The notes: a model not told the origin generated them from the sequence alone. Counted from the first letter of the stretch, positions 8,218 to 16,674 are shown. The stretch is 31,670 bases of DNA from Motiliproteus sp041586615 (GCA_041586615.1 JBFGZS010000055.1:1-31670); one strand, 5' to 3'. Program-made: numbers and translations.

Positions 8218-8991
8218 ATGTCTGAACAGACCAATAGCAACATGCAGGTTTCTAACGAGACCAAGATTGAACTGATCGATGTCAACAAATGGTATGGCGA
8301 TTTCCACGTATTAAAAGATATCAACCTGACGGTTAAAAAAGGCGAACGCATCGTTATCTGTGGGCCTTCAGGGTCCGGTAAATCGACGATGATTCGCTGC
8401 CTGAACCGCCTGGAGGAGCACCAGGCCGGCCAGATTCTCGTGTCGGGAATTGAACTGAATAACGATTTAAAAAACATCGAGACGATCCGCCGTGAAGTGG
8501 GCATGGTATTTCAGCACTTCAACCTCTTCCCGCACCTGACGGTGCTGGAAAACTGTTGCCTGGCCCCCATCTGGGTGCGTAAAGCACCGCGCAAAGAGGC
8601 CGAAGCCACCGCCATGGAGTACCTTGAGCGGGTTAAAATTCCCGATCAGGCGCACAAGTTTCCAGGGCAGCTTTCCGGTGGACAGCAGCAACGCGTGGCC
8701 ATTGCACGCAGCCTGTGCATGAACCCTGAGGTGATGCTGTTTGATGAACCCACCTCAGCGCTGGATCCGGAAATGATCAAAGAGGTTCTGGACGTCATGG
8801 TCGAGCTTGCGCAGGAAGGCATGACCATGCTGTGCGTGACCCATGAGATGGGCTTTGCCAAGACCGTTGCTAATCGCGTTATCTTTATGGATGTCGGACA
8901 GATTATCGAAGAAAATGGTCCCGATGAGTTTTTCGACAATCCTCAGTCAGAACGAACCCAGGCTTTTCTGAGCCAGATTCTGGACCACTGA
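8218..8991 (+). CDS. aapP: Amino-acid ABC transporter ATPase AapP
   Basis: A 257-aa cytoplasmic ABC ATPase energising AapQM. Walker A is GPSGSGKST (about residues 54-62), the signature is LSGGQQQR, Walker B is VMLFDEPTSALDP, and the switch histidine is in CVTHEMGFAK. The sequence has the usual length and features of the polar amino-acid uptake subfamily. AGGAG lies before the ATG. It is the last gene of aapJQMP; no clear intrinsic terminator follows. Confidence 0.94.
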   Translation: MSEQTNSNMQVSNETKIELIDVNKWYGDFHVLKDINLTVKKGERIVICGPSGSGKSTMIRCLNRLEEHQAGQILVSGIELNNDLKNIETIRREVGMVFQHFNLFPHLTVLENCCLAPIWVRKAPRKEAEATAMEYLERVKIPDQAHKFPGQLSGGQQQRVAIARSLCMNPEVMLFDEPTSALDPEMIKEVLDVMVELAQEGMTMLCVTHEMGFAKTVANRVIFMDVGQIIEENGPDEFFDNPQSERTQAFLSQILDH

Positions 8992-9054
8992 TGCCTGATA
9001 TGGAGGTATACCAGTAGTTACGTGTCCCGCATTGTTGACACTGAGGCCGCTACC

Positions 9055-9165
9055 ATGAGCCATACCGTCGATTGCTATTTCACCCCCATTTCCCCCTGGG
9101 CTTACCTCGGCATTCGGTCCATGAACGGATCACAAACTCACTGCCAGACGTGGTCGCTCCACTAA
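9055..9165 (+). pseudogene. Truncated N-terminus of DsbA-like/HCCA isomerase protein
   Basis: The 36-codon frame starts MSHTVDCYFTPISPWAYLGI, which is the N-terminal strand and active-site region of the 2-hydroxychromene-2-carboxylate isomerase / GST-kappa branch of the DsbA superfamily (Ser-Pro-Trp in place of CxxC, then AYLG). After IRS the similarity stops abruptly and the frame ends in TAA 14 codons later, against about 200 aa for the family. GAGG lies 8 nt before the ATG. It appears to be a deletion remnant next to the alpha/beta hydrolase gene. A translated 36-aa peptide cannot be excluded. Confidence 0.7.
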
Positions 9166-9181
9166 AAAACAGGAACGCAGG

Positions 9182-10099
9182 ATGAATTCGCGTCACACAG
9201 ATATTCGCATGGCCCGGGTCAATAACGTGGATCTGGCGTATCAATGCTTCGGAGACCCCGCTCAACCCGCCTTACTTTTAGTCATGGGCCTTGGCGCCCA
9301 GATGCAAACCTGGCCTGAAGGTTTCTGCCGGCAATTGGCAGACCAGGGCTATTACGTGATCCGGTTCGATAATCGGGATTGTGGACAATCCAGCGCCTTG
9401 GACAACGCGGGTCTACCGGACATCGCCGCGCTGATGCGGGGTGAATCACCCGCGATGCCGCTGCCTTATCAGTTAGCTGATATGGCCGATGACGCCTTGG
9501 GCTTACTGAATTACCTGGGTATTAGACAGGCTCATGTGGCGGGTGCCTCCATGGGCGGCATGATCATTCAGCACATGGCGTTCCGACAGCCCAATCGGCT
9601 GATGTCCCTGATCCCCATCATGACGACCAGTGGCGACCCGTCCCTGCCGCCCCCGACGCCCATCGCGCAGGCGGTATTGCTGACACCCGCCCCCGTACCA
9701 CTTCATGAGCTGACCTTTGTACCGTTTTGTGTCCAGGGCTGGCGGGTACTCTGTGGCGCGGAACTGCCTTTTGAAGAAACGCGAATTCGCGAACTGGCCC
9801 AAAGCACCTTTCGACGCGGTTACAATCCCACGGGAATCGCCCGCCAGTTTGCGGCCATGTTAATGGATGGCGACAGGACCCAGCGACTCGGCGCGATAAA
9901 GACCCCGACCCTGGTTATCCATGGCCGCGCAGACCCACTGATTTCTCCCCAGGCGGGGCAAGCCGTTGCCAACGCGATCCCCGGGGCTCAATTGGCACTG
10001 ATTGACGGCATGGGGCACGACATACCCCAGGCGCGCTGGGAATCGATTGTCGGCAAGATGAGTGGCTTTATGGCGCAGGCCCAGCGGTTATGCGTCTAG
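9182..10099 (+). CDS. Alpha/beta hydrolase
   Basis: A 305-aa alpha/beta-hydrolase-fold enzyme, probably cytoplasmic since no signal peptide is seen. The oxyanion loop is VMGLGAQMQTW (34-44). The nucleophile elbow is GASMGG with Ser123, the acid is Asp251 in HGRADPL, and the catalytic histidine is His279 in GMGHD. A cap domain with Pro-rich segments lies between about 150 and 215. The FDNRDCGQS motif is typical of esterases and lactonases near polyketide or lipid genes. Substrate is unknown; location 63 bp before a fatty-acyl-CoA ligase suggests esters or acyl compounds whose acids are then activated. AGGA lies 8 nt before the ATG. Confidence 0.85.
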   Translation: MNSRHTDIRMARVNNVDLAYQCFGDPAQPALLLVMGLGAQMQTWPEGFCRQLADQGYYVIRFDNRDCGQSSALDNAGLPDIAALMRGESPAMPLPYQLADMADDALGLLNYLGIRQAHVAGASMGGMIIQHMAFRQPNRLMSLIPIMTTSGDPSLPPPTPIAQAVLLTPAPVPLHELTFVPFCVQGWRVLCGAELPFEETRIRELAQSTFRRGYNPTGIARQFAAMLMDGDRTQRLGAIKTPTLVIHGRADPLISPQAGQAVANAIPGAQLALIDGMGHDIPQARWESIVGKMSGFMAQAQRLCV

Positions 10100-10162
10100 A
10101 TGAACGCTGGGCAGGATCCGCTGTTATACATTATGCTTGCTAGATAAGAACCCGAGGTGACC

Positions 10163-11818
10163 ATGGACCGTATCTGGATCCCCAATTACCAGCCCGGCGT
10201 TCCCGCCGACGTTGACACCCAGCAATACAGCTCCATTGTGCAGATGCTGGAAGAGTCGTTCCGGCATTACAGCAAGCGGCCAGCGTTTACCAACATGGGG
10301 CAGACGCTGAGCTTTGCGGAGATTGATGCCCGATCGCGCCGCTTCGCCGCCTATCTGCAACAGGATTTAAAGCTCAACAAAGGCGATCGAATCGCCCTGA
10401 TGATGCCGAACGTACTCCAATACCCGATTGCACTGTTCGGCGCATTGCGGGCGGGCCTGGTCGTTGTCAGCATTAATCCTCTTTATACCGGGCGTGAACT
10501 CAAGCACCAGCTACAAGATTCTGGTGCCAAGGCGATCGTGATCTTTGCCAATGCCGCCCATACCCTCGAGCACGTCATTGATCAGACCGCTGTCGAACAT
10601 GTCATTGTCACCTCCATCGGCGACCTGCTGAAATTTCCGAAATCGTTATTGGTCAACTTTGTGCTGCGCCACGTCAAAAAAATGGTTCCCCGCTGGAACC
10701 TTCCCCGGGCACGTAGCTTTCGGCATGCGTTAAAAGCGCGTAAAAAAAGTGATTTTCAGCCCGTGGCAATCACCCAAGAGGATACGGCATTCTTACAGTA
10801 CACGGGTGGAACAACCGGTGTTGCCAAAGGGGCCGTACTCAGTCATGGCAATATGATTGCTAACATGATTCAGGCTCGGGCCTGGATCAATCCACGGGTC
10901 AACGAGGGGCGTGACATCATCATTACGGCGCTGCCGCTGTACCATATCTTTTCACTCACGGCGAACTGCTTTGTATTCTCCAGCATGGGGGCACTGAACG
11001 TATTGATCACCAATCCTCGGGATATTCCAGCCTTAGTGAAAGAACTCGGACGCTGGCGCTTTACCGCCATTACCGGGGTCAACACCCTGTTCAATGCTCT
11101 GCTCAACAACGAAGCATTCAACGCGCTGGATTTTTCCTCACTAACCCTGACGCTCGGTGGTGGCATGGCGGTGCAGAAGGGTGTGGCCGAACGCTGGCAG
11201 GCCGTTACCGGCCATGCGCTGATCGAAGCCTATGGGCTGACAGAAACCTCGCCGGCAGCCTTGATCAATCCGATGTCTTTGCGTAGCTACAACGGCTACA
11301 TTGGCCTACCGATTAGCTCAACCTGGGTGGATATTCGCGATGATAAAAACCACAGCCTGGCCCTGGGTGAAACTGGCGAGATCTGCATTAAAGGTCCGCA
11401 GGTGATGCAGGGCTATTGGCAGCGTCCGGAGGATACGGCCGAGGTCACCACCGAGGACGGTTATTTTCGTACCGGCGATCTAGGTTTTATGACCGAACGG
11501 GGCTTCGTCAAACTGGTAGATCGCAAGAAGGATATGATCCTCGTCTCCGGTTTTAACGTTTATCCCAATGAGATCGAGGATGTCGTCGCGGCGCTTCCCG
11601 GCGTGCTCGAATGCGCCGTTGTCGGCGTGCCTAATGCCAAAAGTGGCGAGGCTCCAAAGCTGTTTGTGGTCCGCAAGGACCCTGCGCTAACGTCAGAGGC
11701 TATTATCCGTCATTGCCGCGAGAACCTGACCAGCTACAAAATACCCAGACAGATCGAATTTCGCGATGACCTGCCCAAAACTCCTGTAGGCAAAGTGTTA
11801 CGCCGCAACTTGCAATAA
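10163..11818 (+). CDS. fadD: Long-chain-fatty-acid--CoA ligase (FadD-type)
   Basis: A 551-aa adenylate-forming enzyme that activates fatty acids to acyl-CoA using ATP at the inner face of the membrane. Motifs: the P-loop YTGGTTGVAKGAVLSHGNM (about 213-231), the adenine motif YGLTETSPAALINP, the hinge GYFRTGDLGFM and LVDRKKDMILVSGFNVYPNE, and the C-terminal lysine region KTPVGKVLRRNL. Length is typical of FadD (about 560). The ATG at 10163 is preferred because GAGG ends 5 nt upstream; a GTG two codons earlier overlaps that site. It likely shares a transcript with the hydrolase. An 18-bp tandem repeat follows the stop directly. Confidence 0.92.
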   Translation: MDRIWIPNYQPGVPADVDTQQYSSIVQMLEESFRHYSKRPAFTNMGQTLSFAEIDARSRRFAAYLQQDLKLNKGDRIALMMPNVLQYPIALFGALRAGLVVVSINPLYTGRELKHQLQDSGAKAIVIFANAAHTLEHVIDQTAVEHVIVTSIGDLLKFPKSLLVNFVLRHVKKMVPRWNLPRARSFRHALKARKKSDFQPVAITQEDTAFLQYTGGTTGVAKGAVLSHGNMIANMIQARAWINPRVNEGRDIIITALPLYHIFSLTANCFVFSSMGALNVLITNPRDIPALVKELGRWRFTAITGVNTLFNALLNNEAFNALDFSSLTLTLGGGMAVQKGVAERWQAVTGHALIEAYGLTETSPAALINPMSLRSYNGYIGLPISSTWVDIRDDKNHSLALGETGEICIKGPQVMQGYWQRPEDTAEVTTEDGYFRTGDLGFMTERGFVKLVDRKKDMILVSGFNVYPNEIEDVVAALPGVLECAVVGVPNAKSGEAPKLFVVRKDPALTSEAIIRHCRENLTSYKIPRQIEFRDDLPKTPVGKVLRRNLQ

Positions 11819-11822
11819 TACT

Positions 11823-11876
11823 AGGAACATCAATAATACCAGGAACATCAATAACACCAGGGGCATCAAGAATAAC
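11823..11876. repeat. 18-bp tandem repeat, three copies
   Basis: Units AGGAACATCAATAATACC (11823), AGGAACATCAATAACACC (11841) and AGGGGCATCAAGAATAAC (11859) follow the fadD stop codon at 11816-11818. The first two differ by one base; the third is more diverged. Confidence 0.9.
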
Positions 11877-11968
11877 GTCGGCCATTTCGCCATTCGTCTA
11901 CTTGATTCCAGACCGGTATTTAGGTCACTATAACACCCGTACTCACCCTGATGTTGAAAGGACTCAAC

Positions 11969-12541
11969 ATGGCCGATGGATTGCTGATAGATCAGCTTAG
12001 GCTGATCGGCAAAAGCGCATTATGGTTTGCCATTGCACTTTTCTGCTGTTTTCTCTTCTTTCTGACCCTGTCAGATATACCACTAAGCAGTTACCGTGAA
12101 GCGAGCGACCATCTGTACCGCTCCCAGGAAGACCTGCCGTGGATGATGCTGCTGGGCGGACTGCTATTGCTCATGACTACAGCGCTAACGCTTTGGTTAA
12201 GCTGCCTCTTCATGACCCACCGGGCTGCCGGCCCCCTCTACCGTTTTTCCAGAAACCTTGAAGGCGCATTAACTCAGGGTTCGCTGCCTCGTCAGGGTAT
12301 TCGACGCGGTGACCTGTTTCAAGAAGAGAGTGCGCACCTCCTGCATACCGCAGATCAATTATCCTCTTACGAACACCACCTGGTGTCCGGCTGCCGAAAA
12401 CTCATCGGCGAAATGGGCACCCTGAATAAAAATCCTGCGCATCAAGATGACCCCGGAGTAGCGCAGCGGCTAAACGTGACACTGCAGCAGCTGAAAAGCA
12501 CGGCATCACGGGGTCATATTGATGCGCACCCTCAGCGTTAA
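11969..12541 (+). CDS. Two-TM membrane protein with HAMP-like tail, no output domain
   Basis: A 190-aa inner-membrane protein. TM1 is at about 15-35, a short periplasmic loop follows (SDIPLSSYREASDHLYRSQE), and TM2 is at about 53-75. A HAMP-like entry segment (FMTHRAAGPLYRFSRNLEGA) and an amphipathic tail come after it. No kinase, cyclase or methyl-accepting domain follows, so it looks like a sensor stub. ATG 11969 is chosen because AAAGGA lies 6 nt upstream; an upstream ATG at 11951 has no site. It overlaps the start of the seven-haem cytochrome gene by 20 nt, implying translational coupling. A role as membrane partner of that cytochrome or redox-sensing adaptor is inference. Confidence 0.75.
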   Translation: MADGLLIDQLRLIGKSALWFAIALFCCFLFFLTLSDIPLSSYREASDHLYRSQEDLPWMMLLGGLLLLMTTALTLWLSCLFMTHRAAGPLYRFSRNLEGALTQGSLPRQGIRRGDLFQEESAHLLHTADQLSSYEHHLVSGCRKLIGEMGTLNKNPAHQDDPGVAQRLNVTLQQLKSTASRGHIDAHPQR

Positions 12542-13310
12542 CCTGCCGCGCCTAGTCTGGGCTGCAATTTTACTGACGAGCCTGCTCGGCACGCTCACCG
12601 CACTCAGCATGCTACAGACAACGGCAAGCTTTGACACCGAGGCATGCGGGTCCTGCCATCTGGGTAAAAACAAAGAACAGATAAGGAAGGATCCCCTCCT
12701 GCATGCCACCCAGGAGATCCTGTGTGGAAGCTGCCATGCCGATGCATTAATGGCCAGCCATCCCAGCGGCGTCTCGCCCTCCATGCATGTTCCTGCCAAA
12801 TTCCCGCTGGACTGGAAAGGCGATATCACCTGCAGCACCTGCCATGACACCCATAATAAAAAGCATGGCCTGTTACGCGTCACCGAACGCGGCAAAGCCT
12901 TTTGCGGGGCTTGCCATGCGGCTACATTTTTTACCGCGATGGCGGATGGCGGAATCTCAACGATTATTTCCGGCCACCTGGATGCCAGCGGCGAACTGGA
13001 GGACCCCTATTCGATCCAGTGCATGATTTGTCATGATGACAAAGGTGACCCAGATCAGGTATACCCCGTCAGTATAAATCGCGCCGGTGTCATACGGCAC
13101 AAGGGTAGCAGCCACCCGGTGGGCAAGTCTTACCAACTCGCATCGACATACGGCGGGTACCGCCCCATGTCTCAGCTACACACGTCGATTGTCTTGCCTA
13201 ATGGATTGATGAGCTGCGTATCCTGCCACCTGGGCTACAGTGAAAATCATGGGGCATTGGTATCCACAATAGCCGGATCCGGGCTCTGTTTCGAGTGCCA
13301 TCAACTGTAA
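12522..13310 (+). CDS. Membrane-anchored seven-haem cytochrome c
   Basis: A 262-aa multihaem cytochrome. Residues 10-32 are a single hydrophobic signal/anchor helix with no obvious cleavage site; the rest should be periplasmic. Seven CXXCH motifs are at residues 42 (CGSCH), 68 (CGSCH), 104 (CSTCH), 128 (CGACH), 167 (CMICH), 232 (CVSCH) and 256 (CFECH). Additional histidines (for example His61, 80, 89, 111, 152, 198, 220, 243) could be distal ligands for bis-His haems. The paired spacing resembles 'doubled CXXCH' cytochromes, but it does not match the NapC/NirT, NrfA or NrfB layouts I know. The gene overlaps the upstream HAMP-like gene by 20 nt and is followed by a second two-TM gene. Role inferred: periplasmic electron carrier or redox sensor. 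Confidence 0.88.
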   Translation: MRTLSVNLPRLVWAAILLTSLLGTLTALSMLQTTASFDTEACGSCHLGKNKEQIRKDPLLHATQEILCGSCHADALMASHPSGVSPSMHVPAKFPLDWKGDITCSTCHDTHNKKHGLLRVTERGKAFCGACHAATFFTAMADGGISTIISGHLDASGELEDPYSIQCMICHDDKGDPDQVYPVSINRAGVIRHKGSSHPVGKSYQLASTYGGYRPMSQLHTSIVLPNGLMSCVSCHLGYSENHGALVSTIAGSGLCFECHQL

Positions 13311-13499
13311 CGCCCCGGCATTGTTATGGCTGCCTGATGAAACACAATATTATGACTGGCGGATACATCCGATGGCTAATACACACCGCGCACGCAGTAA
13401 TAAACACCGAGATCTAGCGCCGGTTTTCGCGGCGGTTTAACCGCGGGTCAGAACGGTTTATAGCATCAGTTGGGACTGTGCCTTATGAAGGATCGAATC
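13311..13499. other. Gap between cytochrome gene and second two-TM gene
   Basis: No coding sequence is seen. A GC-rich segment around 13418-13446 (GCCGG...CCGCGGG) can form imperfect hairpins but has no T-run, so readthrough into the next gene is plausible. Confidence 0.3.
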
Positions 13500-14090
13500 A
13501 TGAAAACCGGTACCGCACGCAAGATAACATATATCGATCCCCACCTGCAGGGCCGGCACTGGCTGGGGTTAATTGCGCTGGAATTACTGGTTATCGGTGG
13601 TGCGCTTGTGTATCTCTATATCGGCTTACAACAAACGCTGGAAAACAGCCTCTACTCCGTACACAGCCTGAACCGACAGTCATTACTCAGCGCATTCTTT
13701 GTCCTACTAGGCAGAGTCGCACTCATTACTGTTAGCGCGAACTTACTGCTACTGGCACTGGGCCATTATATCTGGGTCCGGCGCGTACGGGCTTTAATGC
13801 AACAATTTCGCCACCAACTCGACCAACTATCCCGGCTAAATTTCAAAACGCCGCAACCTGCGCCCCGGTATGCCAAGGACTCACATGAATTTAGCTATCT
13901 GCTTTGGCGCTGGTCAAACCGCGAACGCCATCGCTTTGGCAACCTGATCCGCTTGATCAACCAGTTACCCGACCCGGTAGCACTGCATCCCGAACAGCAG
14001 CTCAGCTTACAGAATCACTTGAAACGTGCCGTTTACGAATTCCTCCATTTTGATCACAGGCAACGCCCACGTCTAACGGGGTCCGATTAA
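13500..14090 (+). CDS. Second two-TM membrane protein of the cytochrome cluster
   Basis: A 196-aa protein resembling the product of the gene at 11969 in architecture. TM1 is at about 24-45, a periplasmic loop of about 25 residues follows, and TM2 is at about 62-83. A basic juxtamembrane segment (YIWVRRVRALMQQFRHQL) and a roughly 100-residue helical cytoplasmic tail come after it. I recognise no enzymatic or DNA-binding domain. The ATG at 13500 has GAAGGA 7 nt upstream; ATG 13485 is less likely. The pair of HAMP-like proteins around one multihaem cytochrome suggests a dedicated complex. It converges with the pyrophosphatase gene. Confidence 0.7.
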   Translation: MKTGTARKITYIDPHLQGRHWLGLIALELLVIGGALVYLYIGLQQTLENSLYSVHSLNRQSLLSAFFVLLGRVALITVSANLLLLALGHYIWVRRVRALMQQFRHQLDQLSRLNFKTPQPAPRYAKDSHEFSYLLWRWSNRERHRFGNLIRLINQLPDPVALHPEQQLSLQNHLKRAVYEFLHFDHRQRPRLTGSD

Positions 14091-14151
14091 CCAGCCCACC
14101 TGCTGGCGGCAAATAATGGTAATCAAACCTACAATCGTTTTCCGCTGTTCG

Positions 14152-14172
14152 TTTGTAGTTTGTAGTTTGTAG
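14152..14172. repeat. 7-bp tandem repeat, three copies
   Basis: TTTGTAG is repeated three times in the gap between the convergent genes ending at 14090 and 14194. No clear terminator is seen in this gap. Confidence 0.8.
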
Positions 14173-14193
14173 TCCGTATCACTGGCGTTCTGC

Positions 14194-14688
14194 CTAATAC
14201 GGTACAGTCGGCCCTTGCCAACGCGTATCGATGGGACGGGCACGGGCGATAGCCTCGTCCGCCGTCCCCCACCCCTCGCAGCGGCTGGCACCCGGTCGGC
14301 GCCGAAGGATATTCAGCAATCCTTTGCAGCGGGCGTAAAACTGAAAAAACAACAGCACAAACTGACGCTGTCCCGGGGTTAATGGCTGCGTGCTGCAGAT
14401 CAGCTTGTCGTCATACATAAAGCGCTCCGACAACCCCACTGCGCCGTAAGCGGCCACGGTTACCCGTGTACCGGCCGCCAGACGCGGACCAAGCACCACA
14501 GCATCCAGAAGGTCCCCTTCACCACCGATATAGCCCGGAACCGCGCCGTAATTGAAGGGACAAGGTAACGGCGAAATAAAGTCCAGGCGCCCAGTGGAGC
14601 CTCGTTTGAGAAAGCTGCCGCGTGGGATCTCGATCACCACCTCGACCTTGGGCGGTTCGGTCGTATGATCGGCGCGGCTAGATACCAT
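14194..14688 (-). CDS. Divergent inorganic pyrophosphatase-like protein
   Basis: A 164-aa protein with the family I soluble PPase fold. VVIEIPRGS (17-25) supplies Glu20, and FNYGAVPGY (45-53) supplies Tyr47. The metal-site block is EGDLLDAVV (57-65) instead of DGDPxDxxV, keeping Asp59 and Asp62 but with Glu for the first Asp. FMYDDKLI keeps an Asp pair and Lys. PPases hydrolyse PPi to drive biosynthesis and acyl-CoA ligation. With these changes it may be a specialised or weakly active paralogue rather than the housekeeping enzyme. The start is the ATG at 14688 with GGGAG 10 nt upstream; longer in-frame starts exist. Confidence 0.72.
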   Translation of the reverse strand: MVSSRADHTTEPPKVEVVIEIPRGSFLKRGSTGRLDFISPLPCPFNYGAVPGYIGGEGDLLDAVVLGPRLAAGTRVTVAAYGAVGLSERFMYDDKLICSTQPLTPGQRQFVLLFFQFYARCKGLLNILRRRPGASRCEGWGTADEAIARARPIDTRWQGPTVPY

Positions 14689-14910
14689 TTCAACATTTCT
14701 CCCTTGACCACCTCGGCAATGAACACCGCCTAGACGCTGTTGCAAACGACGCATGTGGCGCCACCCCGCTAACAGCTTGACCCGTAGCCCATGCTGCTAG
14801 GAGTACGCAGCTCCCATACCACTGAACATAGACCCTGATAAATCGAGCGCTAGAACCCCGCGCGTCATCTCTTAACAGCGCCGTAGGCGACGTGCGACGC
14901 GCCGAAAGGT

Positions 14911-15714
14911 TTAGCGACCGGCCAGCAAGCGATTAACCGCTTCGGTATGCTGCGGGTTGTTATGGCACATGCCCTGAAAACAGGCGCACAGATCCAGAAA
15001 ATCGGCAAGCTCCATACGCGGGGCGGCCTTCATGAGTCGCTTGGTCAGGCGTGTGGCGTCGGCGGGCTGGGCGGCTATTCGGCGCGCCAACACCAGGGCC
15101 TCATCCAACAATTGATCGTCCGCCACAACGTCCAGTACGATCCCAAGCTCCTTGGCCTCTGTCGCATCGATGATCCGTCCGGTCAGCGTCAGCTCAAACG
15201 CGCGCTGATAACCGATCAGGCGCTGCATAAACCAGGCGCCACCATCACCGGGAATAATGCCCAAATTAAGAAAGGTTTCGCCGAATCGAGCCTTGTCTGA
15301 GGCAAGACGGATATCGGCCATATTGGCGAGGTCGAAACCGGCACCAATGGCCGGACCATTCACAGCGGCGATCACCGGTACTTCGACCTTGTGCATCGCC
15401 AAAGGAATGCGCTGGATACCGCGCCGGTATTTTTCTTCGACTTCGGCGACATCACCGCCAAAATCGCCGGTCCGATCGCGTATATCCTTGATATTGCCAC
15501 CGGCACTGAACGCCGATCCAGCACCGGTAATCACCAGTACGGAGACCGCCGGGGTCTGATTGACCCACTCCGCCGTCATCACGATATCGTCGATCAGTTG
15601 GGTTCCGGTGAGCGCATTACGCAGATCATGTCGGTTCAGGGTTAACAGCGCGACGCCCTCTTCGAGGGTCAAGGTCGCATCGCTCAGAGTGGGCAACACG
15701 GCAGTTTGACTCAT
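14911..15714 (-). CDS. Crotonase-family protein (enoyl-CoA hydratase/isomerase)
   Basis: A 267-aa crotonase. Oxyanion-hole segments are ITGAGSAFSAGGNIKDI (about 62-78) and NGPAIGAGFDLANMADI. The two catalytic glutamates of classical enoyl-CoA hydratase are not in their usual places: the first site reads GFDLA and the second FGETFLNLGIIPGDGGAWF, with Asp in PGDGG instead. Such patterns occur in isomerase, dehalogenase and ring-modifying branches, so the exact acyl-CoA substrate is open. The ATG at 15714 has GGAG 7 nt upstream. It lies 45 nt downstream of the GntR gene on the same strand and is probably co-transcribed with it. Confidence 0.82.
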   Translation of the reverse strand: MSQTAVLPTLSDATLTLEEGVALLTLNRHDLRNALTGTQLIDDIVMTAEWVNQTPAVSVLVITGAGSAFSAGGNIKDIRDRTGDFGGDVAEVEEKYRRGIQRIPLAMHKVEVPVIAAVNGPAIGAGFDLANMADIRLASDKARFGETFLNLGIIPGDGGAWFMQRLIGYQRAFELTLTGRIIDATEAKELGIVLDVVADDQLLDEALVLARRIAAQPADATRLTKRLMKAAPRMELADFLDLCACFQGMCHNNPQHTEAVNRLLAGR

Positions 15715-15759
15715 GGCAGCTCTCCAGTCACAAAAGCGCATTGGCGCTCAGTGGGTTGA

Positions 15760-16584
15760 TTAATCCGCGTCTACTCGCGTCCGCGATTGTTGCGCCAGAT
15801 GGTATTGCTGGCTCAGATAGTCGATCAACTGGTCCAGCGCCGCAGCGGCCTGTTCGCCCTTGCGTGCTTGCAGCGCCTCCAGCAAGGCCTCATGGTGCGA
15901 CACCACGACCTGGCGCTCCCGATAGCGGTTGGCAATCATGTTCATCAACGGTTGTAACGCGTCGATGACGGTCACCATATTAAACTGCAACACCGGATTC
16001 TCGGTAGCATCGACCAGGGCCCGATGAAAGCGAATATCCGAGGCGCAAAACTCCTCATCACTGATCGACGCGTGTTGCAGGGCCAATTCGTCGGCCATTC
16101 GCTGCAGATGCGTATCACTACGCCGGTCAATGGCCAGGCGCAGACAGAGCTGCTCGAGCTCGCGGCGGGCTTCGGTAATCGCCTCAACATCAAACTCGCC
16201 CAGCGTCACCATCAGGGTTGCGGCATTGGCCAGCGTCGTATGTAACTCCATCGGTGTCGGTCGGGAGATAAAGGTACCTCCGGTGGGGCCTCGCCGTGAC
16301 CGCACCAGATGTTGCGCCGCGAGCCGTTTCAGGGCCTCGCGAATAGTCGGCCGCGAGACACTGTAGCGTGCCGCCAGATCGTCTTCGGTCGGCAATCGCT
16401 CATCGACTTTTAACCGCCCGTCCAAAATAGCCGCCTGCAGCTGCTCCGCAATCTGTTTTGCCAGGCTGGTGGTTACCAGACGGTCATATTGAATCGCAAT
16501 AACGTTTCCCCTCTGCGGCGTCCCATGACGGGTTTGCGGCCCTGATTTCACCGCGACGGCAATAAACCCTGCCGTACGCGGCAA
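15760..16584 (-). CDS. GntR-family (FadR/FCD) transcriptional regulator
   Basis: A regulator of up to 274 aa with an N-terminal winged helix (LAKQIAEQLQAAILDGRL; LPTEDDLAARYSVSRPTIRE) and a C-terminal all-helical FCD ligand domain. Metal-site residues are in EFCASDIRFHRALVDAT and VVSHHEALLEAL. FCD regulators bind organic acids or acyl compounds and usually repress neighbours. It is divergent from the AcuI-type gene and leads the crotonase gene, so it probably controls both. The start is uncertain: TTG at 16584 is given, GTG at 16551 is possible. An AGAGGGG site lies before a non-standard codon near IAIQYDRLV, close to where homologues begin. Confidence 0.85.
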   Translation of the reverse strand: MPRTAGFIAVAVKSGPQTRHGTPQRGNVIAIQYDRLVTTSLAKQIAEQLQAAILDGRLKVDERLPTEDDLAARYSVSRPTIREALKRLAAQHLVRSRRGPTGGTFISRPTPMELHTTLANAATLMVTLGEFDVEAITEARRELEQLCLRLAIDRRSDTHLQRMADELALQHASISDEEFCASDIRFHRALVDATENPVLQFNMVTVIDALQPLMNMIANRYRERQVVVSHHEALLEALQARKGEQAAAALDQLIDYLSQQYHLAQQSRTRVDAD

Positions 16585-16644
16585 TCTGATTGACTGTTCA
16601 TACAGTGGGCAACTATATCATAGGGGTGTTGTTATACGCTTTTT

Positions 16645-16674
16645 GTTAATTTTATATTTGTTTGACAAATTAAC
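16645..16674. promoter_or_regulatory. Palindromic operator candidate for the GntR/FCD regulator
   Basis: The divergent gap contains ATTTGT-TTG-ACAAAT (16656-16670), whose core TTGTTTGACAA fits the TNGTNNNACNA pattern of FCD-type GntR operators. It is nested in an outer inverted repeat, GTTAATTT (16645-16652) and AAATTAAC (16667-16674). The site lies about 50 bp before the AcuI-type gene start, where binding would block its promoter and could autoregulate the regulator. Confidence 0.6.
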
